Positions 25,033-36,804 of a stretch of 64,000 nt of DNA are shown one piece after another. The stretch covers positions 54,741,108-54,805,107 of the forward strand of contig NC_043957.1 in NCBI RefSeq assembly GCF_902148855.1, given 5' to 3'. The stretch is from Sphaeramia orbicularis (taxonomy: Eukaryota; Chordata; Actinopteri; Kurtiformes; Apogonidae). Made by a program: the position numbers and the translations under genes. The notes under the pieces were generated by a model. That model did not search any database and was not told where the DNA came from. It saw nothing but the letters and a program-made list of their open reading frames with translations. Within the stretch, counting starts at the first letter, position 1, and every line of letters starts with the position of its first letter.

Positions 25033-27392
25033 TTACTCACATTTCACATCAATATAGACGTATTCTGACATCTTCAACCCCAGACTGTTCTCAGCTACAC
25101 ATGAATATGATCCAGAGTCAGAGGAGTTGATGAAGCTGAGGACAAACTGCTGTCCTCTTGACTGAAGTCGATTCTTTCCTCTCTTGTACCAGGTGTATTT
25201 AGTAACAGGTGGGTTTGCATCACTGGTACAGGTCAGAGTCACTGACCTGCCCTCAATGATTTCACCAGAGGGACTGAAAGACACTGAAGGAACCGTTGGA
25301 GCAACTGAAGAAAAAAACATTAACATTTTAACATAAAAATCATAGTAATGTTGGATTTTTGACTCCACCCCTCATAACCCACCAAAGTATAAAGCTGACA
25401 GATGGAGACAAGATGGACAGAAGTGGTGGAGACACTGGTCACTTATAGAAGCTATAGTTTGAACATCTCTCCAGTACACACAGAAATCATTTGGAAATCC
25501 ATGCAGTCATGTTACACTGCATTAGATAAAAACCTCCACTAGATGGAGACATGTTAGAGGAAGACTGTGGAGTAAACTCACACACTGGAGGAGAGGAGAA
25601 CATCTCAGAACCTAATTTAACAGCACAGGAAACTGTATCTTCAGAGGAAAAAGAGGTGGAATAGGAAGATGATGTTTCACTCTGAATCTTCTGTCTGTTC
25701 TTGAACCAGGTGTATTTGTAATTGTCAGGTAGACGACAGCTGCTGTGACACCTCAGCTCTACTTGGACACAATTAGAATTCCCGCAGGATGATGATCTGG
25801 TCACATGGACCTGGAGATCTGGACATGTTATGAAAAATAAAGAAATGTTATATTAAGTGAACGATTTAACAAACACAAGAAACTACACACGTATACAGAT
25901 TTTAACTATTAGATGAATGTATTTGTATATTTCTGAAGCATTTACCTGTGACAGTCAGAGTGACTCCAGGTGAACCAGTATAACGTCCACCAGGTTGGTT
26001 TATTATAAAACTGAAGTGGTACTGAGCTGAGTCGCTCTGTCTCAGGTCTGAGATTCTCACCTCACAATGGTTCTTATTGTCAGGATAATGGACACGACCT
26101 TTATACTCTGACTCTGTTTTCAGATCTACAGGGTTAATGTCGCTATTAATAAACCAGAATGATTTCTCAGCTGTAGTTTTCTGTTTGTTTATCCACTGTG
26201 GGTATGTGTAGGTGCAGCTCATGTTGACTGTTGATCCTTTTAAGGCACAGATCTCAGTAGAAAAGTAAGTCACTCCCCATTCATTCTGACCCTGAACAAC
26301 TGTAACAGAACAAATAAAGAAACAAATATAAGTCAATGGATAAATCAATTCAAAGATCATCATTGTGGTTGTAGAAAAAGGTCAACTGGATGAACCTCAG
26401 AAACAGACACTTTAATCTATAATCTTTAATCTCAAGTTCATACTTCTTCCTACTCCTTTTCGACCATGCAAATTTCAGACTTGTATGTTCTTGGAGATAG
26501 ATTCTGTCTATTTGAATGATTTATTTTGTTTTTATTATGTTTTGTTTTTTCTTTTTTGTTTTGTGTGCATGTTCGAAATAAATAAGTAAATAGAAATAAA
26601 TAAATAAAATAAATAAATCTATAAATCACTGAAAAACAATACAGTTTTTCAAAGATATCAGCTAAAAACCTTTAATAAATCATCTGACATATTACATTAA
26701 TGTAGTGTTCAGCTCATAAACACCTGAAGTCTTATTATATTTAACTCTTTATCCTCATATCTGTTTAATCCATCAGATGATCAGTAACACCAAAGTTAAT
26801 ATTGTTGGAGTCTGATCTGTTCTTGGTTTGTTTCCTCTGTTCACTCTGTGGTCAGATGGACGGAAAGAAAAACAGAGAAATGCAGAACACAGAGGTGTTA
26901 GAAACTTTTCATAGCAGCTATGATGAAAAAAGACAAATTTATTTAGTGTGTGACCATCAGAAAAGTAATAAACTCAATTTGGTAAAACTACTGTATTCAT
27001 ACAGATGTGAAAAACACAAAAACTGATCTAACATTATTTTTACATCATACTATACATTTGATGTTGAAAAGTTTTGTTCTGAAGTACATTTGAATGATTT
27101 ATTGATTAGAATACATTTAGATGGCTTAGGGTAATGGTTCTGACCAAACCAGCACATGTTAGAACTCATTAAGTTATGAAAAGCTGCAGATCTCATCCAG
27201 AAACAAAACTGTTGTCAATTACAAACCAGAACAATTGACAGATGTTTACTGTTCACACTCTTTTAATATTTAATTTTCACAACTAAAATCATTCCATAAA
27301 TGTAAATAAAGGTATACAGGACCTGTAAAAGAGAGAAGAAAGACAATAAATCCCCTTGCTGATGTTAAACTCATCGTTGCAGCTGCTCTCAT
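25033..27392 (-). CDS. Gene C: CD22/Siglec-like, membrane exon lost, possibly secreted
   Basis: Exons (minus strand): 27392-27323 signal (MRAAATMSLTSARGFIVFLLSFT), 26299-25946 V-set, 25818-25582 C2, 25304-25041 C2. No fourth Ig or transmembrane exon follows. Reading through the last donor gives Cys-Glu-stop (GTGAGTAA), ending at 25033. The predicted product is a secreted protein of signal, V, C2 and C2 (about 309 aa by codon count). The V domain keeps the Siglec cysteines (CAL, MSC, HCEVRISDL) but has Ser120 in place of the sialic-acid-binding Arg (YHFSF). The first C2 exon needs the shifted acceptor. A poly-A site for a read-through transcript was not identified. It may be a decaying pseudogene instead, since all the changes are consistent with either reading. 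Confidence 0.55.
26418..26627. mobile_element. Short retroposon-like insertion in gene C intron 1
   Basis: The block cttcttcctactccttttcg...catgttcgaaataaataag ends in an A/T-rich (AAATA)n tail. It is flanked by repeats of the local sequence aatctataatc/aaatctataaatc, and this intron in A and B lacks it. It looks like the 3' end of a fish non-LTR element. Confidence 0.5.
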
Positions 27393-27761
27393 GTCGCTGC
27401 CTGACTTCAGACGAATTAAGAAATGTTTAGAAGTAAATACATTCACAAAAGCGTCATCAGTAAATAATTAAACTTACTGGAATGGCTGTTTTCTTTGACA
27501 AGATGCTTCTTCTCTGTGGTCACTGAACTGAAGGCGAGGCTGTTAAAAGGCTCTGTTTCCTTGCTGTTTTCTTTGGGTTTTTCTTTTTTTTTCTAACAAT
27601 AAAGTACTTGCTGAAACAAATATTATAGGTCCCCTAACCACAGGACAGAATGGCAGCTCCACAGAGCAGAGAGTGTCCTCTTAAAGACCAAAAGGGTCAA
27701 ACTAGACACAACACAGTTAAAAATACTACAACTCAATGATCAGGTCACTTTTGTGTGAAAG

Positions 27762-28470
27762 TGTCATATCAGCCTCCAGACGTTAGTCTGGTTTTGTCTG
27801 TTTTGTCTGTCATTTCCTGTCTTATTTTGTAAAGTCCTCCTCATGTGTCATGTCTGGTGTCTTTGCTTCCTTTTCCCCATTACTCCCACCTGTGTGATGT
27901 CCTTTCCCTGCCCTGATTTGCTACACCTGAGTCTTGTTTTCTCCTCCTCCTCTTGTGTATTTAAGCTCTGTGTTTCCCTTTGTCCTGTGCCGGTTTGTAT
28001 TCTACCTTTGTGTGATACTTACCAGCGTTTTTGGATCCTGTTTGTCTGTTTTTGACCTGGATTGCCTTTTTGACTCCTGCCTTTTGCCCAGTCCTTGTCT
28101 GTGCCTCTACCTCCAACTGATTCCACGTGTGTTTGACCTTTCGCCTGAATTACTGGTACATGAGCCTTCCTGTTCCTTATGTCCTGTTGCCTATCCATTT
28201 GCTTTCCTTTGTATGACCTGGTTTGGATTCTGACTATTCTGTTTTCCTCTAGTTGGGTTACCAACGCGTGTTACCGGTCCGGGCTGTGAAGCCCAATCTC
28301 TGGTCCCGTCTCTGGATCCTGTGAAGAGTCCGAGACCCATTGCCTTCAAGGATCTGCTTATTAATATTATCTGTGAATTGTCATTTATTGTGTTTAATAA
28401 ACACAGTGAACTTTTACGTCTGTCTCCGGGTCTTGCAATTGGGTTCAGTTTCCGTACTCAGACCTTCACA
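27762..28470 (+). mobile_element. Solo LTR upstream of gene C, Gypsy-like
   Basis: 709 bp from TGTCATATC to CTTCACA. The pyrimidine-rich U3-like part (cctgccctgatttgctacac) and an AATAAA late in the element fit a Gypsy-type LTR on the plus strand. It splits sequence that is continuous upstream of gene D (gtgtgaaagaggattaggg). No internal coding region. Flanks agree only partly, so the target duplication is uncertain. Confidence 0.7.
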
Positions 28471-28720
28471 TTAAGATGATTAGGGCCACTGGGGGAAAAA
28501 AAAAAAAAAGGTAAAATTTTATTATGAGGAAAAAGTCAGAATTTTGAGATTCAATTCAGAATTTGTACAATGGGCCGCGGCAGCCGATGCGGCATCTGTG
28601 TATATGTCTGCGCACAAAGACACAGCCAAGTTAATTTTCCACACAATTACCTCATGTAACCTCAATATTACATTTTCTTTTCCTCCATTTTCAGGACCAC
28701 GGCACAATGAAAAATAAACA
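28471..28720. mobile_element. Left end of the GATTAGGGCCACTG element
   Basis: Begins aagatgattagggccactg, one base different from the 19-bp terminal repeat of the element at 36011-40014, followed by the same kind of A-rich and agtcagaattttgaga sequence. The right end was not found. It sits at the same place relative to gene C as the whole element does relative to gene D, so both come from one insertion. The right border is approximate. Confidence 0.65.
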
Positions 28721-28789
28721 CTTTAAAACATAATGTGCATGTCTCTTTGATTTACTAATGAAGTTGCTACATCAAACTATAATCATGAA

Positions 28790-29130
28790 TTAAATTTCTA
28801 TAGCACTTCTCAAGACATCCAAAACGCTTTACATTATGGATGGATTATTCACTCACTCTCAGTCTCACTCTGGTGATGGTAAACTACGTTTGTATCCACA
28901 GCGGCCCTGGGGCAGGCTGACGGAAGTGTGGCTGCCAATTCGTGCCAAACGGCCCCTCCGACAGTCACCAAACATTCAGACGCATTCATATACCAGTGTG
29001 GAGGCAAGGTGGGTGTAGTGTCTCGCCCAAGGACACAACAGCACATGACTAGAACAGAGCACGATTCAAACCATCAACCCTTTGGTTATTGGGAAACCCA
29101 CTCTACCTCCTGAGCCATGGCTGCCCAATA
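28790..29130 (+). repeat. Fish SINE-like dispersed repeat
   Basis: The pattern tatagcacttctcaagacatc, aaacgctttacatt, then cccaaggacacaacagcac, gattcaaaccatcaaccctt and cctcctgagccatggctgcc is a dispersed fish repeat with a tRNA-like end. The box-B-like stretch is gattcaaacc. No protein is supported. The following 29131-29569 holds an (ATA)n start and nothing else I can name. Confidence 0.5.
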
Positions 29131-29569
29131 ATAATAATTACAATAATAATCTATATTATAAAAGGGAAGTGGACTTTGTGCGTCTCAAGCATCACAAAAT
29201 CTGGAAAGAGTTGACTGCTGCAGTTTCATACTTATGTATTTTTGCTCAAGGAACAGACTAGCAAAAACGGCAAGTTGATAGGAGCAATATTTTGGGATAT
29301 ATTAGTAATTTTGGAATACGATAACCTTACAATCATGTTACTATGCCCAGAATCATAGAATTGAAGTGGGATACCTCACAGATAAACAAAAGAGCCATGG
29401 TGTCAAATTTCATGTGCAGAAACAAACATGCCAGCTGAGACGTTATTCAACTGAAAAGGCCAGTGGAATTTATCAAGAAAGTAAAGGAATGAAGTGGATC
29501 AGAGGTAAGTTTATAATCTACCACATCCAGAACCCATGGTTCCCCACAGGTCAACACACTAGTAATAAT

Positions 29570-30440
29570 TGTTACAACCCAGCTCCACTAGGGGTGACAG
29601 CGAGTAGAGGCAATAACAAAAGAAACCGGGAGGCAGCAGATTTAAAGTGCAATTTTCTTTTATTTGTAGCACTTAGTCTGAATACTCAGAAATAAATACA
29701 GACCAGAAAGAGCAGGCACTGCCAAAAGAAACCAAAATGAAGCTATCCTACCTGGGGCTAGTGGTGAGCCCAGAAGAAATATTCAATAACAAAAAGAGAA
29801 CCACTTCTACCTAACCAAATAATGAACAACAAAGAGGTCACAGTGCATGGTGGCTAAACTAGACGAGGGAAAATCTAACACAAAATAAAACTACTTCTAC
29901 TCAAGAAGGCCACTCTTTTTAAAGTTACAATCTTACAAAGTTTTGCAATTAATATAACACAGGCCAAAAAGGAAAAACAAAACACTACGCTCACACTGTG
30001 TAACAGTGGGCAAAATCTACAAACCAAAGAAAGCTAACCAACAAAAACTCACAGCAGCTGGTGGACACACTCAGGTACTGGAACAGAAAAAAAATTCTCT
30101 GGATTAGACAATCAGAAAGCTGGTCTTAAAAATATTTATCTAAAATGAGCAGTCAGAGTTCACAACAAGACACAAGCAGAATGATCAAACACGAAACCAA
30201 ACTAAGCCATGAACACACGACAGTGGCAAAGAGCAGTCATCTGGAGGCAGTTAAATATGATGAGCTGGTGGGCGGGGCTCAGGTGGGTGCTGGCATCTTC
30301 CAATCGGCTTTCTCCACATCAGAGAAACAGAGGAGGGAGGAAGGAAGTTTGGAGAACCAGACTCAGCCTCTCACAATATAAGAAAAGGTTAAGACAGACT
30401 AACAGGAGGAGATGAAGCAGGACAGCCCACCGGCTGTAAC

Positions 30441-30441
<1 letters not shown>
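29570..30441. mobile_element. Probable solo LTR
   Basis: Ends TGTTACA...TGTAACA with TAAT on both sides, 872 bp, no coding region. The right end abuts a (TAA)n microsatellite, which makes the target duplication less secure. Family not resolved. Confidence 0.4.
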
Positions 30442-30483
<42 letters not shown>

Positions 30484-30600
30484 TTTTTTAATTAAAAAGG
30501 CATCATCTATTCTGTAGGAGAGTCTGAACTCAGTCTATGGTTCTTCTGTGAAGATCTGTACATATGTGGTTGATGATGATGATGATGATGATGATAATGA
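30442..30600. repeat. (TAA)n and (GAT)n microsatellites
   Basis: About 12 TAA units at 30442-30477, then about 8 GAT units around 30572-30600. The rest of 30601-31210, leading to the gene D stop, shows no recognisable gene. Confidence 0.9.
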
Positions 30601-31215
30601 TGAATGAACTCACTTGTCATTTTCATTGTGGTTTTGTGGACTTTGGATGCATCACAGAGGATGTAAGTGAGCTCCACATGTGCTCCGTATTTATGCTGTT
30701 AGAGACATTTCAGCACCTTGGACAGCGAATGAAACGTGAATTAATGTTTATAGAAAAAAAAGTCACAAACAGATGATCAATGACATTTATCCTGTTACTT
30801 TCCAACTGGTGTCGCTATTACACCAGAGAGGAAACAAAGACCCTCTGTGGAAATCCATAAAAAAGTATACGTCCTCCCCCACCCCACACCCCGTTACTGT
30901 CCAAAGGATAGAAATACTGAGGAAAAGAAAGAACAGAATAGATCAGTACGACCATTTGTCTGTTTGGATTTAAACTGTAACACAAAGTTGTAAAGCATGA
31001 TCATTAATACAAACTCTTTAATTCTATAAGTGTATTCTTCATTACAGTCAATTCATTCAATTCAGAAGACTTCTAGATCTGTGTCCATCCTCCTTCCCAG
31101 TGTTCAACAGAAATGTGAAAGCTTATGTGAATCAGCCACAGCTTAAGAAACATGTATTATAAAGTTTAGACATTGTGGGCTTAGTTTTGAAATGGAGTCA
31201 TGAATTTACCAAATT

Positions 31216-34200
31216 TTATGTGCATGATACTTCAACATCACTGGACGTCTCATCAGGTCTTCTTCCTCCTGTGAGTCTTCTTTCTTCTCTGTGTTGAACG
31301 TGTTCATTCTCATAGCTCTGAAAATTGTCCAACTGATGAAGAAAGAATAGATTAAAAGGACATCGTTCACCAAAGATACTGATTTGTTTTCAACATGAAA
31401 AATATTTTTCATACTTTGAATAGAAATGTTTCATTGTTTCCATTTCTGTCATGCTGATGTTTTTAATCTGAATTCATAGAATGCTTCTCACTAAATATCA
31501 CTAAATTACTCAAAGAATTTTAAGTAACTTTCATTGTGGGCCAGTGTGTCCGTCACTCACCTCTATTGTCTCTGGAGGTTTTAATTCTGTGTTGATTGTC
31601 TGGGTTTTCTTCATCCTAAGGTAAATCAAACAATATGTCTATTAAATGAAAATGAAGTAAAGGGAAATTAAAAGAGAAAGTGAAAAATGAAAAATGACTG
31701 ATACTGATTACTTTTATGATTGTACCTGATCCGCAGAGTCAGGAAAATCAGAGGTATGAGCAGCAGAAACACCAGAGCCAGCCTGATAATATTCATTCTG
31801 AATGTTGTCCTCTCTGTAACACAACACATGAGCACTGCATTAGATTTAGATTAATTTGACTTCTTCAAGAACTAGAGTGAAAGTTGAAATGGATGAGAAA
31901 CGTTTTTAAGGGAATGACCGACCAGACACAGTGACCAGATGTGAGGTGGAGTTCTGTCGTCCTCTGCTGTTCTGGGCTTCACAGTAATAATTCCCACTGT
32001 GTTCAGATCTGAAGTCAGTGATGGTGAAGTTCTGTCCTGATGCTTTTGGTGAGTCTTCATCCTCCTTGTACCAGGTGTATTTAGTAACAGGTGGGTTTGC
32101 ATCACTGGTACAGGTCAGAGTCACTGAACTGCCCTGAACCATCTGACCAGACAGACTCACGGACACAGAGGGAAGTCTGGGAGGATCTGGAGGAGATTTG
32201 ACAGAATGAATGGATGGGTGGATGAATGAATGAATATGGTTCCTTTGCTGCTGTATGATGTGTTTCAGTGATTTGCAGATTCATCCTTTGCTGCATCAGA
32301 ATCTCCAGAGAACAGAGGATTCTCATTGGATGTGTAACATGACACTAGACATATTCTACAAAGTAAAGCATTTTACTCACATTTCACATCGATATAGACG
32401 TATTCTGAAAACTTCAACCCCAGACTGTTCTCAGCTACACATGAATATGATCCAGAGTCAGAGGAGATGATGGAGCTGAGGACAAACTGCTGTCCTTCAC
32501 CTCTTGAGTGAGGTTGATTCTTTCCTCTCTTGTACCAGGTGTATTTAGTAACAGGTGGGTTTGCATCACTGGTACAGGTCAGAGTCACTGAACTGCCCTC
32601 CACTATGTGACCAGACGGACTCACGGACACAGAGGGAAGTCTGGGAGGATCTGGAGGAGATTTGACAAAATGAATGAATGAAAGAATGAATGAATGAATA
32701 TGGTTCCTTTGTTGCTGTATGATGTGTTTCAGTGATTTGCAGATGCATCCTTTGCTGCATCAGAATCTCCAGAGAACAGAGGATTCTCATCAGATGTGTC
32801 ACATGACACTAGACATATTCTACAAAGTAAAGCATTTTACTCACATTTCACATCAATATAGACGTATTCTGACATCGTCAACCCCAGACTGTTCCTAGCT
32901 ACACATGAATATGATCCAGATTCAGAGGAGTTGATGAAGCTGAAAACAAACTGCTGTCCTCTTGACTGATGTTGATTCTTTCCTCTCTTGTACCAGATAT
33001 AATTAGTAACAGGTGGGTTTGCATCACTGGTACAGGTCAGAGTCACTGAACTGCCCTCAATGATTTCACCAGAGGGACTGAAAGACACTGAAGGATCTGT
33101 TGGAGCAACTGGAGAAGAAAACATTAACATTTTAAGATAAAAATCATAGTAATGTTTGATTTTTGACTCCACCCCTCATAACCCACTAAAGTATAAAGCT
33201 GACAGATGGAGACAAGATGGACAGAAGTGGTGGAGACACTGGTCACTTATAGAAGCTATAGTTTGAACATCTCTCCAGTACACAGAGAAATCATTTGGAA
33301 ATTCATGCAGTCATGTTACACTGCATTAGATAAAAACCTCCACTAGATGGAGAGATGTTAGAGGAAGACTGTGGAGTAAACTCACACACTGGAGGAGAGG
33401 AGAACGTCTCATAACCTTTAACAGCACAGGAAACAGTATCTTCAGAGGAAAAAGAGGTAGAATAGGAAGATGATGTTTGACTCTGAATCTCCTGTCTGTT
33501 CTTGAACCAGGTGTATTTGTAATAGTCAGGTAGACGACAGCTGCTGCGACACCTCAGCTCTACTTGGACACAATTAGAATTCCTGCAGGATGATGATCTG
33601 GTCACATGGACCTGGAGATCTGGACGTGCTATGAAAAATAAAGAAATGTTATGTTAAATGAACAATTTAACAAACACACAAGAAACTACACATATATACA
33701 GATTTTAACTGTTAGATGAATGTATTTGTATATTTCTGAAGCATTTACCTGTGACAGTCAGAGTGACTCCAGGTGAACCAGTATAATGTCCACCAGGTTG
33801 GTTTGTTATAAAACTGAACTGGTACTGAGCTGAGTCGCTCTGTCTCAGGTCTGAGATTCTCACAAAACAGTCATTCTTACTGGAAGGATAATGAGCACGG
33901 CCTTTGTACTCTGATTCTGTTGTCAGATCCACAGGTTTAATGTCACTTTTAATAAACCAGAATGTTTCCTTAATTGTAGTTGCACGACTATCGATCCACT
34001 GTGGGTATGTGTAGGTGCATCTCATGTCGACTGTTGATCCTTTTAAGGCACAGATCTGAGTAGAAGTGTAAGTCACTCCCCATCCATTCTGACCCTGAAC
34101 AACTGTAACAGAACAAATTAAGAAACAAATATAAGTCAATGGATAAATCAATTAAAAAATCCTCATTGTGGTTGTAGAAAAAGGTCAACTGGATGAACCT

Positions 34201-35623
34201 AAAAAAACCAGACAATTTAATCCAGTGTTTTTCACACTTGCGGTCGGGACCCCATGTGGGGTCGCCTGCAATTTCTAGTAATTGATTAAAATTTAAATAA
34301 AAACACAAAAAAATATATGGTGAGTTGAGAGAGACAATCCCAGTACATAAAAGACAAAACAATATTTTAAGCTTAAACTGCAGCGCTGCAGTTCTGTTTA
34401 TCTTTCAAATGTTCATTGTGGTCAGTTTCAGACGCTGCAGCTCTTTCATAATTCATAGTTTGAGTTCTTGTTTGTTCAGTATTAATTGTCAACCTTGTAA
34501 CTACAAGCTGGACTGACTGTACATATCCTGGCCAAGGAAAATCAAATTCTCCCTTTGTGCAGTAATCTACACCTGGCTTTTCTACCTCCGTCCATAAAAT
34601 AGACACTATATAGATTAAATGTCGTCTAAAATTAACGTTTATTTGCAGCATAGTATAGCAAACTATTACATGATCAAAAAAATAATAATTTTAGCAAAAA
34701 AAAAAAGTCTTTGTTTTGAATGTCTGGGGTCGCCAGAAATGTGTGATGTTAAAATGGGGCCACAAGCCAAAAAAGGTTGGAAACCACTGCTTTGATCTAT
34801 AATCACTGAAAAACAATGCAGTTGTTCAAAGATATCAGACAAAAACCCTTTAATAAATCATCTGACATATTACATTGATGTAGTGTTCAGCTCATAAACA
34901 CCTGAAGTCTTATTATATTTAACTCTTTATCCTCATATCTGTTTAATCCATCAAATGATCAGTAACACCATAGTTATTATTGTTTGAGTCTGATCTGTTC
35001 TTGCTTTGTTTCCTCTGTTCACTCTGTGGTCAGATTGATAGAAAGATAAAAAACACAGAAATGCAGAACACAGAGGTGTTAGAAACTTTTCACAGCAGCT
35101 ATGATGAAAAAAAGAGAAGTTTATTTAGTGTGTGACCATCAGACCAATAATTAACTTAATTTGGTAAAACTACTGCACAGTAAAACACTAGAATATGGTA
35201 AGAAATAAAACAGGAAATCTTGTATTCATACAGATGTGAAAAACACAAAAACTGATCTAACATTATTTTTACATCATACTATACATTTGATGTTGAAAAG
35301 TTTTGTTCTGAAGTACATTTGAGTGATTTATTGATTAGAATACATTTAGATGGCTTAGGGTAATGGTTCTAACCAAACCAGCACATGTTAGAACTCATTA
35401 AGTTATGAAAAGCTGCAGATCTCATCCAGAAACAAAACTGTTGTCAATTACAAACCAGAACAATTGACAGACGTTTGCTGTTCACACTCTTTTAATATTT
35501 AATTTTCACAACTAAAATCATTCCATAAATGTAAAAAATGTAAATGTAAAAAAAAATATGTACAGTACCTGTAAAAAAGAGAAGGAAGACGAAAAATCCA
35601 CTTACTGATGTTAAACTCATCAT
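31216..35623 (-). CDS. Gene D: CD22/Siglec-like receptor, 5 Ig domains, short YxN tail
   Basis: Exons (minus strand): 35623-35569 signal (MMSLTSVSGFFVFLLFFT), 34102-33749 V-set, 33628-33386 C2, 33108-32845 C2, 32650-32381 C2, 32186-31923 C2, 31813-31726 transmembrane, 31615-31561 and 31332-31216 tail; 569 aa in frame. The upstream ATG used by the paralogues is ATT here, so translation should start at one of two adjacent ATGs. The V domain has the Siglec cysteines (CAL, MRC, DCFVRISDL) but Ser115 replaces the sialic-acid-binding Arg (YQFSF). The membrane segment (MNIIRLALVFLLLIPLIFLTL) lacks a central charge, so DAP12-type pairing is not expected. The tail has SYENE (Y538), a YxN motif. The fourth Ig exon is a chimera not found in the other genes. 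The canonical first C2 acceptor (ATAG/CAC) is kept. Confidence 0.8.
34223..34789. mobile_element. Non-autonomous hAT in gene D intron 1
   Basis: 567 bp with CAGTG...CACTG ends and inner sequence tgcggtcgggaccccatgtg and aaaaggttggaaaccactg. The flanks atttaatc and ctttgatc match the single ctttaatc found at this place in genes A and B, giving an 8-bp target duplication with later changes. Same family as 16446-17058 but a different site. Confidence 0.9.
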
Positions 35624-36053
35624 TGCAGCTGCTCTAATGTTGCTGCCTGACTTCAGACGAATTAGGAAATGTTCAGAAGTAAATACATTCACAAAAGCGT
35701 CATAACCTCAGTACTTAATTAAACTTACTGGGATGGGTGTTTTCTTTGACAATATCCTTCTTCTCTGTGGTCACTGAACTGAAGGCGAGGCTGTTAAAAG
35801 GCTCTGTTTCCTTCCTGTTTTCTTTTTTTTTTTCTTTTTTTTTTCTAACAATAAAATACACGCTGAAACAAATATTATAGGTCCCCTAACCTCAGGACAG
35901 AATGGCAGCTCCACAGAGCAGAGAGTGTCCTCTTAAAGACCAAAAGGGTCAAACTAGACATAACACAGTTAAAAATACTACAACTCAATGATCAGGTCAG
36001 TTTTGTGTGAAAGAGGATTAGGGCCACTGCAAAAAAAAAAAAAAAGTTCAATG

Positions 36054-36110
<57 letters not shown>

Positions 36111-36736
36111 AGTAGTAGTAGTGTGAGAAAAAAATCAGAATTCTGAGATTAAAGTCCGAGTTCTGACTTTTTTCTCAGAACTCTTAATTTTTTATTTATT
36201 TTTTCTTAACAGTCAGGGAGAGTGTCACTTGCGCTTTATGACATGCAGGAGTACAGCAGGCTGACATAATGACAGATTTAGGTGACTTTTTATGCAACTG
36301 GGGGGGTCTGGCAGAAGCCATTTTCACTATTAGATGAGCAGATGGGAGTTTTGCTTGCTGTTTTGCTTGTTGTAGAGGCAGGAGAGGTAAGCGCTGAGTG
36401 GCTAAGGGTTCTTGCTAGAATCATCATCGTTGTGGATTGAAGGCCCTGTGTTCTTCATCGCGACAAGGTAAGTTTATTTTCCAGTGGAATAATAGTGTGG
36501 AATAAAATAGTGTGGAAGTGCTCAGTAAACAGGAAAAGCTGTTGTAGATTTTTGTCTGTGTATCCATTTTCTTTACACAGTAGTATCCCTACTAACGCTG
36601 ATAAAGTCAGCTTAAGCACAGCTCTGTATGCATTAGCATTAGCATTAGCTAGCACCAAGTAGAGATTCAGCAATTCACAAGTTCATAGTTAACAGTTCAC
36701 TGTTAGTTCTTCTCAGAATTATGACTTTTTTCACAG

Positions 36737-36738
<2 letters not shown>

Positions 36739-36792
<54 letters not shown>

Positions 36793-36804
36793 ATGTGTGT
36801 GTGT
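36739..36804. repeat. (TA)n(TG)n microsatellite
   Basis: Alternating TA then TG units inside the 36-40 kb element. Confidence 0.95.

Noticed and set aside
27843-28233. Serine/leucine-rich frames in the LTR upstream of gene C
   Set aside because: They lie within a pyrimidine-rich solo LTR with no coding homology.
34001-34362. Alternative minus frame ending in the gene D V-exon region
   Set aside because: It is a shifted frame over intron, acceptor and V exon. The in-phase frame gives the V domain.
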